Assembly (NCBI RefSeq): GCF_000264995.1
Contig: NW_006767442.1
Coordinates: 242,662-306,661, forward strand
Source: Punctularia strigosozonata HHB-11173 SS5
Lineage: Eukaryota > Basidiomycota > Agaricomycetes > Corticiales > Punctulariaceae
DNA: 64,000 bases
Direction: 5' to 3'
Below the pieces are notes generated by a model. It ran no database searches. It saw nothing but the letters and a program-made list of their open reading frames with translations, and had not been told where the DNA came from. Numbering within the stretch: position 1 is the stretch's first letter; every line of letters starts with the position of its first letter. Below, one piece after another: positions 21,974-34,023 of the stretch. The translations under genes were made by a program, and so were the position numbers.

Positions 21974-24554
21974 TCAGGCGGAAGGCGAAGGCCGCTTGCC
22001 GAGCAAGTAGCCGATCGTCTGGAAAGTGGCCCAAGGGACAAACTCTGCGGGAAATGGTTATGGAGAATGTTCTTGATCACAGAACGAGCGTGACTTACGG
22101 GGTGTCATATGGCCGCTGAAGAAGAACTCTACATCTATGAGATATCATTATGGTCAGCGGTGCACCGTGAATGTCTCGGCGGGCCAGAAGTGCTTACAAG
22201 TGAGGTTCCGCTCCTGGTGCATGTTCCCGTACACGCCCATGTTCTCCACGACGAACGTCTCAGGTTCTATAGGCGTCTGGAATCCTTGGAGGCCTCCCCA
22301 AGTCATGTTTCTGGATGACAACCGCGTTCAGTCAAGGAGTCCTCTGCTAAAGAAGCATGATGTACTGGATAGCAATTCGCGTGCCCTCCGCTATCAATAT
22401 CATGTCCTATAAATAAGGGCGTCAGTCCGCAGCAACTGCACGGAAGCGGTCGGAACTTGCAGCAAGGCCGTGCTGAATCACCGTTCGTTCGGACTTCTCG
22501 ATGACGTTCGGGAGCACGCTGAGAGTTGAGGGGATGGACTGATCTCTACCACGGCCGCCGGTTGCGGAGACGTAGACGGATCCACTGGCACAGGTGCTCC
22601 ATTCGATATGCGGTGCATGAATTGCATCTTGTACCTAAATAACAAGTTGTACGAGGCGCAGCGTGGTTGTCAGAAATATCACTCACATCGGTCCTGTGAC
22701 AATGCGTGATGCAGTGTAAGCAATGATGAGCAGCGTGATGGCATACGGGCTGACCTATTGAAGTAGATAAACTCCTGCGTGGCGCGAGGGAAACCAAGAA
22801 CACTCCCTGCTCCGATAAGTAATGAATAAGTAGTATTGATGACGCAGACGTACAGACAATCGGCCAAGTATCTGAGATGCGGTAGATATTGAATGCGGGA
22901 TTCAATCTATATCGTTAGGCATCAATTTCCGCTAACTTCTGTCTTTGACCCTGCTTACTTGGTGACCTCATTGATGATGGAGTCAAATATGTCGCAACTG
23001 CGCTGAATGGTCCCGAAGGTTCCCGGTTCGACCGCGGCCGGGAACGGCAGCTGACCTGTCGGAGGATATGTGACAAAATCAAGGTAGTCGGTGTAGCCAC
23101 ATGTGTCAGAAACGTTCTGCAGCTGCGCGTAAAACGATGAATTGAACGGGAAGAGGTTCCTGTTCGCCTTGAAAAGACCGTCTTGAATGTATGTTTAAGC
23201 GATCGAGTGAAAGGGTAGGTACCTGTGCAAAGCGAAGTGCAGGTATCTGCTCTTGAACAACGCCATATGTCAGAGAAGGGTCCGCGATCCATATACCCTT
23301 GAGTTTCAGGTCCACCGTGCTGGGATGCTCGTACTGCACAACACGGTTAACCTCATGGAAGGAGCAGACAAGATGACTGAACGTACGATCCAGTTCGCAA
23401 TATACGGGACATCTTGTCGGACGTTTAGGACCCACCTTCAGGTAAAGACAATCTCTACTCACAGAAACCAGCATACTAGGCGGAAACGGATTAAGCGACT
23501 ATAACGACAATAGTCGCTATGGCAGCAACTTACGCTTTCTCCCGAGACGTAGAAGTTGCTACCCTTCAGTTCACTGAAGACTTCGAGGAACTGGGAAAGG
23601 AAGCCCGCGACTTGTTCAGCGAGCTCGTCGTCGTTCGTGATGTTCGGCGTTCCTTGGCTGAATCCGGTCTGCGCCCAGTGAGTACAAGAATCCCCGACGC
23701 GGGCCCAGCGATGAAACGTACTCCAACGGGCTGCTCTACCCAGAGGACGTTAGACAGGTTGGTCCAAGACCAGGGATTTCTGGGTCACGCTTTCAGTAGG
23801 CTCACATATACGGTCCCGTGTTTAATCGACACTTACTCAGTAGGTGCGGATTGGCCCCAGTTCCATGCTGGAAAATGAGGAGCGTTAACCGATGAAAAGG
23901 ACGGAAAATGTACTGAACTTACTAATAGGGCCGTTTTCCTGGAAGAAACCCTCAAGGGATGAGCATCCAGGTCCACCTAACGCAAAGAGTGTTCAAATCA
24001 GCATTCGTTGGTCAGAATCGACTCGATGACTTCACCGTTTGTCCAGAAGACTAAATCGTCCACATTCGAAGCGTTTCTTGTGGGCCAAAACCTGCTCATT
24101 ATGAGGATCCGCAATATATCACATACATGTCCAATTACCAGAAGAAGAGTTTGCGGGTTTCATTGGGATCACCAGAGATTGGCATGAGACCAGACCACGA
24201 TGGACCTGCGTCAAAGGGAACTGGATCGCAATGTTGAGTTAATCATGCGTGCATGCTGTGAGGGAGGATTGTACCGTCAGGCAATTTGGTCCCGTCAACC
24301 AGGAATTCCCGCGCTTTCGGGTTCGAGAAAGTGATCGTGGATTCGCGCTTGGCTGGTGCCCTTGCGGAAAGGGTTTCTGTACCCTCTTGAGACCCCGGCG
24401 GGCCAAGGAAGTCGCTCATACGCTGTAGCTGCTCTTTCTGGAATGACATGGCCTTGTCCATATCCTCATGCATATTGGCAGAAGCAGAAGGTAGGTGCGA
24501 CACAGAAAGGAGCCCAGTAAGCCATGGTAGGATGTGCTTAGCGAGTTGGACCAT
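21974..24554 (-). CDS. Serine carboxypeptidase (peptidase S10), secreted
   Basis: Removes C-terminal residues from peptides at acid pH, probably outside the cell or in the vacuole. The ATG at 24552-24554 starts a signal peptide (HILPWLTGLLSVSHL) and a pro-region. The core shows NASNVDDLVFWTNGGPGCSS split by an intron, LEGFFQENGP, WNWGQSAP-like sequence, WTNLSNVLWVEQPVG and TGFSQGTPNI. The catalytic Ser is in GES|YAGFYVPYIANWI, split by an intron. Then come LKGIWIADPSLTYG, the catalytic Asp region HGLADMILIAEG, and the His region FFSGHMTPQFVPW. The end is GKRPSPSA with the stop at 21974-21976. About 13 exons are implied. The intron at 22407-22460 has a GC donor (GCAAGT). All three triad regions are intact. 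Confidence 0.85.
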
Positions 24555-25120
24555 TGCTGGAAAGACGGTACAGGAGGGTATGTAAAGATGCGACTTAAGT
24601 AGCCGACGGGCAGCGCTTGCTCAGAGTTGCGCCTGCATCGATCGGCATTTTCATTCAGACAAGAATATAACGTTGCGCTTGGTTGCCTAAAGAATACGAG
24701 GGGCTCTGTCAGCTGATGCGCAACTCTACAGAAGGAGACGTACCGTATGGCGCAGGAAGAGTACTGACCAGAATACCTTTTTGCTCAGCCGGGTCATCGA
24801 AAGCATTGGAACCTTGGCAAGCGTCTACGTTGGTAGAGTAAGTTGGTCCTCAGCGTGTCGTGTGCCGCATACATCGGACGTTGTACCGCGACAATCGAAC
24901 ACCCACCCGACGTGGTGTGGGTTGTGGTCCAGAGAATCCTCGACCGCTCGGAGTCCGATAGCATAGCGCGAACGGCGGGAACCAAAGACCCAAAGCAGGC
25001 GCCGAACCCGAGTTGCTTCTATTGGAGATAACAAGGAGCACGCGTCTACCGGAGCAGCACAGTAAGAAATCATCGGCCATCCAGTGTTCGCAGTAAGAAA
25101 CCGTGACTCCAAGCGCATAC
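24555..25120. other. Divergent intergenic region
   Basis: 566 bases between the carboxypeptidase start (minus) and the PC-esterase-like start (plus). It must carry both promoters. No clear TATA box, repeat or conserved frame is seen. Confidence 0.35.
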
Positions 25121-26727
25121 ATGTACGTTCGATGGGAAGCATGGCCGTCTATGTACATCATCAACACGTACGATGCAGTGCGCGTTGAGCAGCCCGCTGG
25201 ACGACGTCGCAAAACGCCCTCGCACGGTGGCGCGGAAGAGCTCTCCTCTTTATCATCGCTCCTCGTCATGGGACCCGGTGGCCAGCAGCTTCTGCTTCTC
25301 GTCTGCATGTTGTTGTCCGGCCTGGATGCGCGAGGACATGGACATTCAGATGAATCGACCCGTGTTAGAAATAACCTTCGGATCTCGCCTTTCTCCATCC
25401 GCATCATGGATATTCTGGACGCCACGCTCGAATGGCATAACTCGGACCATATCGTCGATCGCCGGTTGGACGAACTCAGAGCTTTCCAGAGATGTATGTC
25501 GCCTTCGCATGCTAGCTTTATCGATCATCTTTTAAGCGGAGGTGGGAGATGGTCCGAGAACATGGATATTTTCGCTGGCAGCACCTCCACTTGCCGTCCA
25601 GTTTTACCGCAAGATACTCTCGGCCCCTCGAGCTATAGATTGTGTTGCGCCTTGAACGGAAAGAGTCTCCTCTTGGTTGGCCCGGCCAGCAGCTATCGAC
25701 GTCACGATCAGCTTCTGCAAACCTTGGTAGTACATTCCAACGCAGAATCGACGCCCTGTCCCGGATCCGAGTTTTGCACCTTTCATCAAGTATGCCAGCG
25801 TATCGAAGGCCATAGTCGGGAAGATGGACGTGGAGGCCGAGGAGACAAAAAGCAAGGCTCCAGAGTGTCCGTGCCCCCTTCAGCCAAGGAACTAGCCGAA
25901 TCCCAATCGGCCTTGATACGCTACACGCTCTCGGACTCCCTTTATGCGCCAGACGATACCATCATTGTCAATGACCCAATGTTTCCCGATCCACGCCTCG
26001 TACTCCCATATGTCGATCCAGACACGGGTGTTCGAGTGAAGGAGACCCATTGGCTCTTCAAGGCGAGACGCGCTGACGTTATCATCATATCCCGAGGTCC
26101 GGTGCCCGCTCCCTCATGGACGTACGATGGAACCAGAAGAGGAAACTGGACCTTCGTCAAGGCTCTGCATCTGGATTCAGGCCGGGCTGGGCCAACGCCC
26201 TCCACGCTTCTGGAGCTTTCAAGAGGGGCGGCCTCGAATACAGAATGGCTTCTCTATGCTGCGCTCGTGGCGACCACCAGAAAATGGCTGCCTGAGGTTA
26301 TGGATACCCTCAAGTCTGTAGAGAAGAGGCTGATCGACCCTAGCAAGATTATCATATGGGACTCGGGTTGCAGTCGTCCGGAATCGTCGAAGTACTATGA
26401 ACCGAAAACGCTTGCTGAGCGGATCGTCGAGGAGGATATAAGCGATCCGTGGCTGGTATACCAGGAGCATCAAGGTACTATCCCATTCTGCTGCTCATAT
26501 ACGCTCAAGGACCTCCTGATCTTCAGCGTACATGCAAACCTACTTGATGTCCATGCTTGCGCTCGCTTTGGTCTCACTTGGTTTCCTCCGACACCATGCC
26601 ATCCCAACCGGCCCGAACCGCAAGGTAAGAAGCCGTGCATTTCCTAGGCAGATTCTTATTATGCTCATCGTAATCGTGCGTGCTTCAGTCGAGGGTTTCG
26701 AGCGTCTGTTCGAGGAATTGCTTTTGA
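25121..26727 (+). CDS. PC-esterase (Pmr5/Cas1p SGNH-type) domain protein, 3' end uncertain
   Basis: A long open frame runs from the ATG at 25121 to beyond 26470. Family-like blocks include SLLLVGPASSYRRHDQLLQT, PGSEFCTFHQVCQ, LIRYTLSDSLYAPDD, VLPYVDPDTGVRVKETHWLF, ADVIIISRGPVPAPSW and KWLPEVMDTLKSVEKR. The order resembles SGNH-like acyl-esterases of the Pmr5/Cas1p group, Golgi enzymes that acetylate polysaccharides. A hydrophobic segment near residue 55 could be a signal anchor. The last exons are doubtful: an intron at about 26475-26530 leads to YMQTYLMSMLALAL, and another at 26633-26691 to a stop at 26725-26727. Protein-like sequence also continues in the other two frames there, which suggests 3' erosion. 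The assignment rests on motif order recalled from the family. Confidence 0.5.
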
Positions 26728-27696
26728 CCGCACTGGCCTTCCGGCCATGGTAATCTGTAATAGAGCCTGGGCGACTGTCAAGCATCAACTGTATCAGCAA
26801 GGCGTTTCAAAGTTTGCATCGGCATATCAAGCTCAATCTGGCTGCTGTGTACATGTATTCTCGAGCAGGTTGATCAATCACTACTCTGAGAGCGTTGCCG
26901 CGTTGGTGAGCTGGGAGCAATCACCAGTGTTGGTCTGTTGAGGCTCCGGATCAACTGTTCTACCAGCTGCGCGAGATGCTCGAGCGAGGTTGGCGACCTG
27001 ATGTCTCTCGTTGGTTTGCATGCATTCTGCTCTATTTTCAGCGCCGGGATAAGTGCTGTCCCGCCAACATATCCTTCGTCGCTATGCTTGCGGCAGCAAC
27101 GCTCGTCCAGGAATTGATCTTGCACTTGCGGGAAATACAAACCTATTTGACCAATAATGCGCACCTCGAGCTCGGACGGTGCTCGGGGTATTTTGAGTAT
27201 TTTCCAAGGTCGTGATAAGACTGTATTCCGCATCGTGCTCGGCGTCTAGCTTGCTGAACCACCTTCCGATGAATATTTCAGACCGCTGATCATGCTGCGC
27301 AGACGCTCGGGATCCCACGACGGATATTTTTGGGCGATATCAGACGCATGGCGGCATCCTTCTACGTGCGCTCCCACGGCCCCGTCGTATGCGACGCATC
27401 CATCGCCAACTATACACCGCACCCCGAGCCTTCCTGCGCTGCTCGATCCTTATTCGGGCTTTCTCTACGCACCGGAACATGCGGGAACACTCATCTCGGC
27501 CTCAGCAACATGCAAAGCCATGCGTCTATGATTGTTATCGTCAAGGGGTGGGCTTCATGGTCGGTGTTCGTCCCCGCGTTGCTCCCTTCGCCCAGTCCTA
27601 CAAGAAGGAACAGCTCCTGGCTGCGTTCCGCACGACATCGGTCATCGTCTCCAGGTCCTTGACACGGTCGCCGAAGGATACCCCGTACAGCCCGTC
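26728..27696. other. Gap of 0.97 kb before the sedolisin pair
   Basis: Open frames of up to 119 codons occur on the minus strand (26874-27233) and of 80-110 codons on the plus strand (26976-27215 and 27292-27662). None has a recognisable motif. The stretch must contain the promoter of the first sedolisin gene. No repeats were noticed. Confidence 0.35.
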
Positions 27697-30215
27697 ATGA
27701 CCCTGGTCGTGTTCTCCCTCCTCGCCTCCTTCGCCGCGCTCGCGTGCGCCAACCCGGTAGCGCGGAACATGGTCGTGCACGAGGCCCGCGCATCCGCACC
27801 TTCTGGCTTTGTGGCGCAGGGTCCGGCGCCGGCCGACCAGGTGCTGAACCTCCGCATCGCGTTGAAGCAAGGAGACATCTCTGGGCTCGAGCAACGCCTC
27901 CTCGAGGTCAGCTCTCCCGAGAACGCGGACTTCCGCCAGTGGCTCTCGAAAGATGACGTATGTGCATGCGAACCGCGTTCGCTACTCCGATTCTTACCGG
28001 TTCACCTCTGCAGGTCGAGAGTTTCGTCAAGCCCTTGGACGAAACCTCTGCCGCCGTCGCTCAATGGTTGTCTGAGAATGGTGTTTCCCCCAAAGCCATT
28101 ACGCCTTCCGGGGACTGGCTGCAGTTCAGTGTCCCGGTCAGCAAAGCAAACGAGATGCTCGAGGCAGACTTTTCCGTGTTCACGCATCAAGCCACCGGAA
28201 GTCAATCTATCCGCACGCTGGCGTATTCCATTCCAGCCAACCTGCAGGAACACGTGGAACTCATCCATCCTACCACTTCGTGAGTGCTAGACATCAACAA
28301 CCAGTGTCACTCCGACTGATTTTTTTTCACTAGGTTCTCCAAGAAGCGCAGCGGACCGGTCATTTCCTTCCCAAACTCGCTGCCCAAGTCGCAGACCGAT
28401 GCAATCATATCCGACGCAACCGTTCCCAACTCATGCAACACGTCGATCACTCCCGCGTGTTTGCAGGCATTGTACGGTATCCCTACAACTATAGTCACGG
28501 ATACGGATAGTCAGATAGGCGTCACGGGCATGGTATGTGCATCCTATGGCTCGTTCTACACTATACCGAACGGGTGCTGTAGGACAACCAATTTGCGAAC
28601 ATGGCGGATCTGGCTACATTCCTAGGCACCTTCCGCCCCGACCTTCCCAAGACAACGACTTTCGCGCTGACGTGAGTAGCTTTTTGCTGCTTGTCATTCC
28701 TCGTCGCATTGATCCTTCATGTGCGTAGCTCCGTCGACAATGGCGTGAACACCCAGACGTTGAGCAAAGCCGGCGTTGAAGCCGTATGTTGCCCATCCGC
28801 GTGGAAACATAACCAAGTTACTGACGCACCGAATAGGACCTGGACATTCAGTACACCGTCGGTCTGGCTTCGGGCATTCCCACTACCTTTATCACAGTGG
28901 GAGAACACACCCAGGATGGAGACGACGAGGGCTTCCTGGACATCATCAATGCATTGCTGGCAGAGCAAGCTCCTCCGCAAGTGTTTACCACATCGTACGG
29001 TTTCGACACAGAAGCGGAATTGTCCAAGTCCTTGACTGTGTGCGTATCGTCAAAATAATTCTTGACGTTCATACTGACGCCTGGCGTCATGTAGAGCCAT
29101 GTGCAATTCATACATGCAGTTAACGGCGCGCGGTGTGTCCATCTTGTTTGCTTCCGGTGCGCGATTGTCGTTGCTTCATCAAATTCTCTTCTTCAGTCTA
29201 ACGTCGGCGTTTTCGGTAGGTGACGGTGGTGTTGCCGCCACTCCCGGAGAAAAGTGCAGCGCAACTTTCCTGGCTACATTCGTGCGTCTTGGTCACCGAT
29301 CCGCATGTGATCGCATTCACTAAGATGCTCATGCATAGCCTACGTGTCCTTTGTACGTCTCCGTGCATCTTGACCATATGGCACTTCAGACGAGCTGATG
29401 TTCCGGTTCAGTGCGACCCTTGTCGGCGCCACCGAGAACGTGAACCCGGAGCGCGGAGCCGAGCTTTCCGCCGGAGGGTTCTCTAACTACTTCGCACAGC
29501 CCTCCTACCAGTCGACGGCGGTGGAGAGCTACCTGACCAAGCTCGGCTCCGAATTTTCCGGCAAGTTCAACCGTTCTGGACGTGCCTATCCCGACGTAGC
29601 GGCTCAGGGTCAAAGGTATGCGTTCGCGTGATTGTTATGATTTCCAGGACGCTTCTGAGTTGACCACGTACGATAGGGTCGAGATTGTTGTTTCAGGAAA
29701 GACCGGACTGGTTGCTGGTACGTCGTCTCGGTTCGGCTGAATCACCCCCTCCACATGCTGACACGCGCTTATTAGGCACTTCGTGCTCATCGCCTATCTT
29801 CGCGTCGGTCATCGCTCTTCTGAACGATGAGCTATTGAAAGCCGGAAAGCCGGTGCTTGGCTTCCTGAATCCGTGGGCCTACGCTAACCCGCAAGCGTTC
29901 AATGACATCACCACTGGTTCGTGACTTGCTCCTTCTCAGCGACTTATCAGTCTGATAACCCTTGTTATTGTATAGGAAATAACCCTGGTGAGTTTTCTGA
30001 TTAGACTTAACCAAAAGGTACTGCTATGCTGACGCGCTTCGGACTCGCAGGCTGCGGGACCACCGGGTTCCCCGCGACGGCAGGTACGTGCTATGGCCGC
30101 TTTTCTGTTGGAATGCGGGGCTCACCGCTCGGTATCTGATCTTTAAGGTTGGGATCCGGTCACGGGCCTCGGTACGCCCAACTACGCGGCGATGCGGACA
30201 GCTGCTGGGCTGTAA
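27697..30215 (+). CDS. Sedolisin / tripeptidyl-peptidase (S53), copy 1
   Basis: Secreted acid protease that cuts tripeptides from N-termini. The ATG at 27697 begins a signal peptide ([15 protein letters not shown]). The Pro-kumamolisin activation domain follows, with [34 protein letters not shown]-like [17 protein letters not shown] and LIHPTT. In the catalytic domain Glu and Asp stand in GVEADLDIQ, the oxyanion-site Asp in GDGGVAA, and the nucleophile Ser in [10 protein letters not shown]. The C-terminal calcium-site region reads [20 protein letters not shown] and [16 protein letters not shown], ending RTAAGL with TAA at 30213-30215. At least twelve introns, several tiny exons. All key residues are present. 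It is closely related to the copy at 31286-33786. Confidence 0.88.
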
Positions 30216-31285
30216 TATAGACGAATGCTGCCGCTGTTCTCCCGCACTAGCAGAGATGTCCATAAGTTGTGCAAAAGCCAAACAGAAGAAGACTGCGTGC
30301 TCTACTTGGCGCGCGCCCGTTGCGACAGAATACGTCAGCGTCACACTCCGCAGTTTTGGCTTGCTTCTACCACCGGTGACATGAAATCTTTGAAGTTCGC
30401 CCCACTCGTTGACCGAAGATATGTTACTTACATAGCAGCGCGGCTTTATGCTACGGACACGTGGCTCCGTATGTCGACGCGGGAGTGTCGGTTCCTGTGA
30501 TCGGGGAATTCCAGCACACCGACTACTATTGCCGCCTTAGAAACTGTCCTGCAATTTTTGCAGTAGAACGCGTGCAATTCGTCGACCACGTTCCTCGGAA
30601 AACTCTCGGATGTGTACCGCGAGAGCGGGCTGCCATCCCGGGCATGCACGCGCCGCGTGACGTTATTCTTTCGAACGCTTTATTCGCGCTTCTCAATGCC
30701 TTCTCTGCAGCCATCGCTGATGGGTCCAATACTGTTTGCGGCGCCCGTCGATAACCAACCTGCTGGAATGGTCAAAGCCGTCGGCAGGATGTTCGCTCTC
30801 CATCTGACTGTTAGACGTTCGCCTTTCGCGATCGATCTCGACCCCGTACTGACCGCTTAGCCTTTTGCAGCCTCCAGCGGCCAACATCCGGTCCGCACGT
30901 AACGCCGATCTCTGCCAGCACCGTTCGAGAACCTCCATGCACCCGGCCGCGATGCATCATGCTATTGTCGGCACGTTGCTCATACATCACAGGTTACTGG
31001 TATCACCGAATTTGAGGCTCAATGTCTTCTGACATCGGTATACTCTTTTTTCGGGTTATCACAACGTCCCGTACACCCCGAACATGCCCATTTTGTACCA
31101 CAGGTACGCAGGGTACGTGTCTATCCTTGTTATCGCTATCAAGACGTACGGAGCCTCGCAAGGGACTGCAGCTCTGGGCATCAGTACAAGAAGGGCGGCG
31201 CCACGAAAGACGAATTTCAGGCTTCACCGCTCGTGGTCATCCGTAGTTACCTGCTCGGCGCCTCAAGTGCACCTCGTCGCCCGCC
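30216..31285. other. Intergenic spacer between the two sedolisin genes
   Basis: 1070 bases. It carries the 3' UTR of copy 1 and the promoter of copy 2. The longest open frames (about 97-106 codons, for example plus 30461-30754) show no family motif and no similarity to sedolisin by eye. No solo repeat or element is visible. Confidence 0.4.
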
Positions 31286-33786
31286 ATGTTATTGACCGCT
31301 GTATTCATCCTCACGACCTTTGGCACATTCGGTTGGGCGAACCCGATCGCGCGCAACATGGTCGTCCATGACAGTCGCGCATCGGCCCCTGCCGGCTATG
31401 TCGCTACCGAGCCTACGCCAGGAGATCAAGTGTTGAACCTGAGGATAGCACTCGCCCAGAGCAACGCTTCCGGGCTCGAGCAGCGCCTGCTCGAAGTCAG
31501 TGATCCGGCACATGCCGACTTCCGTCAGTGGCTCTCGAAGGAGGAGGTGCGTTACGCAGTATAGTTATTTCCGGCAACTGTCTCACATTGTTTTGCCCTT
31601 AGGTAGAGAATTTTGTCAGGCCGACGCAGGACACAGTCACTGCGGTCTCGCAATGGCTTTCCGATAATGGAATCTCCTCCAGGATCCTCACGCCTGCGGG
31701 TGACTGGATTGAGTTTAGCGTCCCCGCGAGCAAGGCGAACGACATGCTCGATACGCAGTTCACCACGTACACACATGCGAATAGCGGACAACCCTCCGTT
31801 CGCACCCTGTCTTATTCTATCCCGGTCGCGCTAAAGGAACATATTCAACTCATCCATCCAACGACGTCGTAAGTCATATGAGCTACCGTCGTGGCCTCAC
31901 CTACTTAATTCTGCCGTTTTGCCAGGTTCACTGCCGTCACGCGTGGTTCTCCGGTCGCCTCCTTTTCGCGGCCTGTAACTAGCAAGGCACAAACCGACGC
32001 GGTCATCGCGGATGCGACTACCGTACCTGCTAGCTGCAACTCGTCGATGACTCCCGCGTGTCTTCAGGCGCTGTACAGTATACCGTCCAGCGTGAAGGTC
32101 AACAAGCAGAACAAGCTCGGTGTTGCTGGAATGGTAGGCCTTCCCAGTCATTATTCTGTAATTCGGAGCCCAAGGCTCATTACATATTCTTAGGGTGACG
32201 AATTTGCGAACCAGGCAGATTTGACCGCATTCTTGAAGCAGTTCCGTCCCGATATGAACCCCAACACTAACTTCTCGACGACCTCTGTCGATGGCGGCAC
32301 GAACGACCAGACCGCATACGAGGCGGGGTATGAGGCGGTCAGTGCAACTAAAACATTACAGAATGCTGTAGACTGACGAGCATTGGCCATAGAATTTGGA
32401 TATTCAAGTCGGTTCCTGCATACATATAAACTTTGACGATGGGCTCAGCACTATTTATTACACAGTACACAGTCGGAATTGCGACTGATATTCCTACAGT
32501 ATTCGTCTCGGTCGGCACCAACTACAAGGATGGCCAAGATCAAGGCTTTCTGGACGTGATCAATGCGTTGATTGCTGAGAGCGCTCCACCGCAAGTGCGT
32601 AGCACTTCCTACTGCTCTTCGAGATTGGGTTCTAATCGCATGTTTAAAGGTCTTCACAACATCTTACGGTTTCGAGAAGGAATCAGATCTGTCACAGAGC
32701 CTCACCACGTGAATATTTGCATTCGTCAATGGCGAACGTCCACACTGATCACCATTCCTCACAGGACAATGTGCAACTCGTACATGCAGCTTTCTGCTCG
32801 CGGAGTGTCCATCTTGTTCGCATCCGGTATGGAATCTGGAATCCAATTACCCAAAACTGTGATACTAATTCCATGCAGGTGATGGTGGAGTAGCCGCTTC
32901 TCCCGGCGAAGCGTGCACGGCAAAGAGCTTCCTGCCGACATTCCCGACCTGCCCCTAGTTTGTGCTCTATTATTACTGTCCAGCAAAAGGCTGACTCTGG
33001 CCCGTAGCGCCACGCTGGTCGGTGCCACGGAGAACGTCAACCCGGAGCGGGGCGCCGAGCTGTCTGCTGGCGGGTTCTCGAACTACTTCTCACAACCAAG
33101 CTGGCAGGCATCCGCCGTGTCGAGCTATTTGACCAAGCTCGGGTCTGAGTACTCTGGCGCCTACAACAAAGCTGGACGGGCATACCCCGACGTTAGCGCG
33201 CAGGGCAACAGGTGAGTAGTCTCGACATTCGTGCTCTGATGAACACTCAGCGATGGAACAGGGTTGAGATGATTTGGAACGACTTCAACTTACAGATGGC
33301 TGGTACGCATGTCCCCCTCAGAAGAATATACCGTTACCTGACGCGCCACCTCATAGGCACATCTTGCTCCTCGCCAATTTTCTCGTCAGTCATCGCGATG
33401 CTGAACAATGAACTGTTGAATGCCGGCAAACCCGTCCTCGGTTTCTTGAATCCGTGGTTGTATGCTAATCCTCAGGCTTTCAACGACATCACCACCGGTT
33501 CGTTCCTAGCTATTTCGTTATCGCTGCTAGCCAGGCTGACACGCTTCGTGCAACAGGCAACAACCCAGGTTTGTTCTGCTGCGCAGTGAAGTGTGTACCT
33601 GAGATACTGACAAGCATTCCACCAGGTTGTGATACAAATGGTTTCCCAGCTGCCGCAGGTGGGCAGTTACTGCTCGTATCCGTTTACTGAGCTTACTTGA
33701 CAGCGTGCTTTACAGGATGGGATCCAGTTACCGGCCTAGGCACACCCAACTATGCCGCCATGCGCACGGCAGCGGGACTCTCATAA
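31286..33786 (+). CDS. Sedolisin / tripeptidyl-peptidase (S53), copy 2
   Basis: Tandem paralogue of the gene at 27697. The ATG at 31286 starts [18 protein letters not shown] as signal peptide, then [20 protein letters not shown], matching copy 1. The pro-domain shows [20 protein letters not shown] and [19 protein letters not shown]. Catalytic Glu/Asp lie in YEANLDIQ, reached across two small introns. The oxyanion Asp is in GDGGVAAS and the Ser in [13 protein letters not shown]. Downstream are [29 protein letters not shown] and [21 protein letters not shown] with TAA at 33784-33786. Intron positions follow copy 1 where I checked them. Spacing between the two starts is 3589 bases. The pro-domain and surface regions differ more than the catalytic core, as expected for diverged duplicates. 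Confidence 0.88.
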
Positions 33787-34023
33787 TATGACGAAATAGT
33801 TTGGTCACGAAATGCACGCCTACAACGCAGACTGCATGACCGGTAACGCAGCGCAAAAGCATTGTTGGAAAAGTAAATTGTAATGAGGCGTGCGTTGATA
33901 ATGGAGAGTACGCAGCAAAGTCGATGAGATCACAAGTACCGGTACTTGTATTCGAGCAAAGGTAGATGACAAGATTGAATGAGTGAAGTAAGGTTTGTAG
34001 TAGGTCCGCGGGGTGATCAGAAT

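Noticed and set aside
23020-23045. GGTTCGACC-like word resembling a tRNA B box.
   Set aside because: It lies within the carboxypeptidase gene and no cloverleaf can be formed around it; no tRNA was found in the window.
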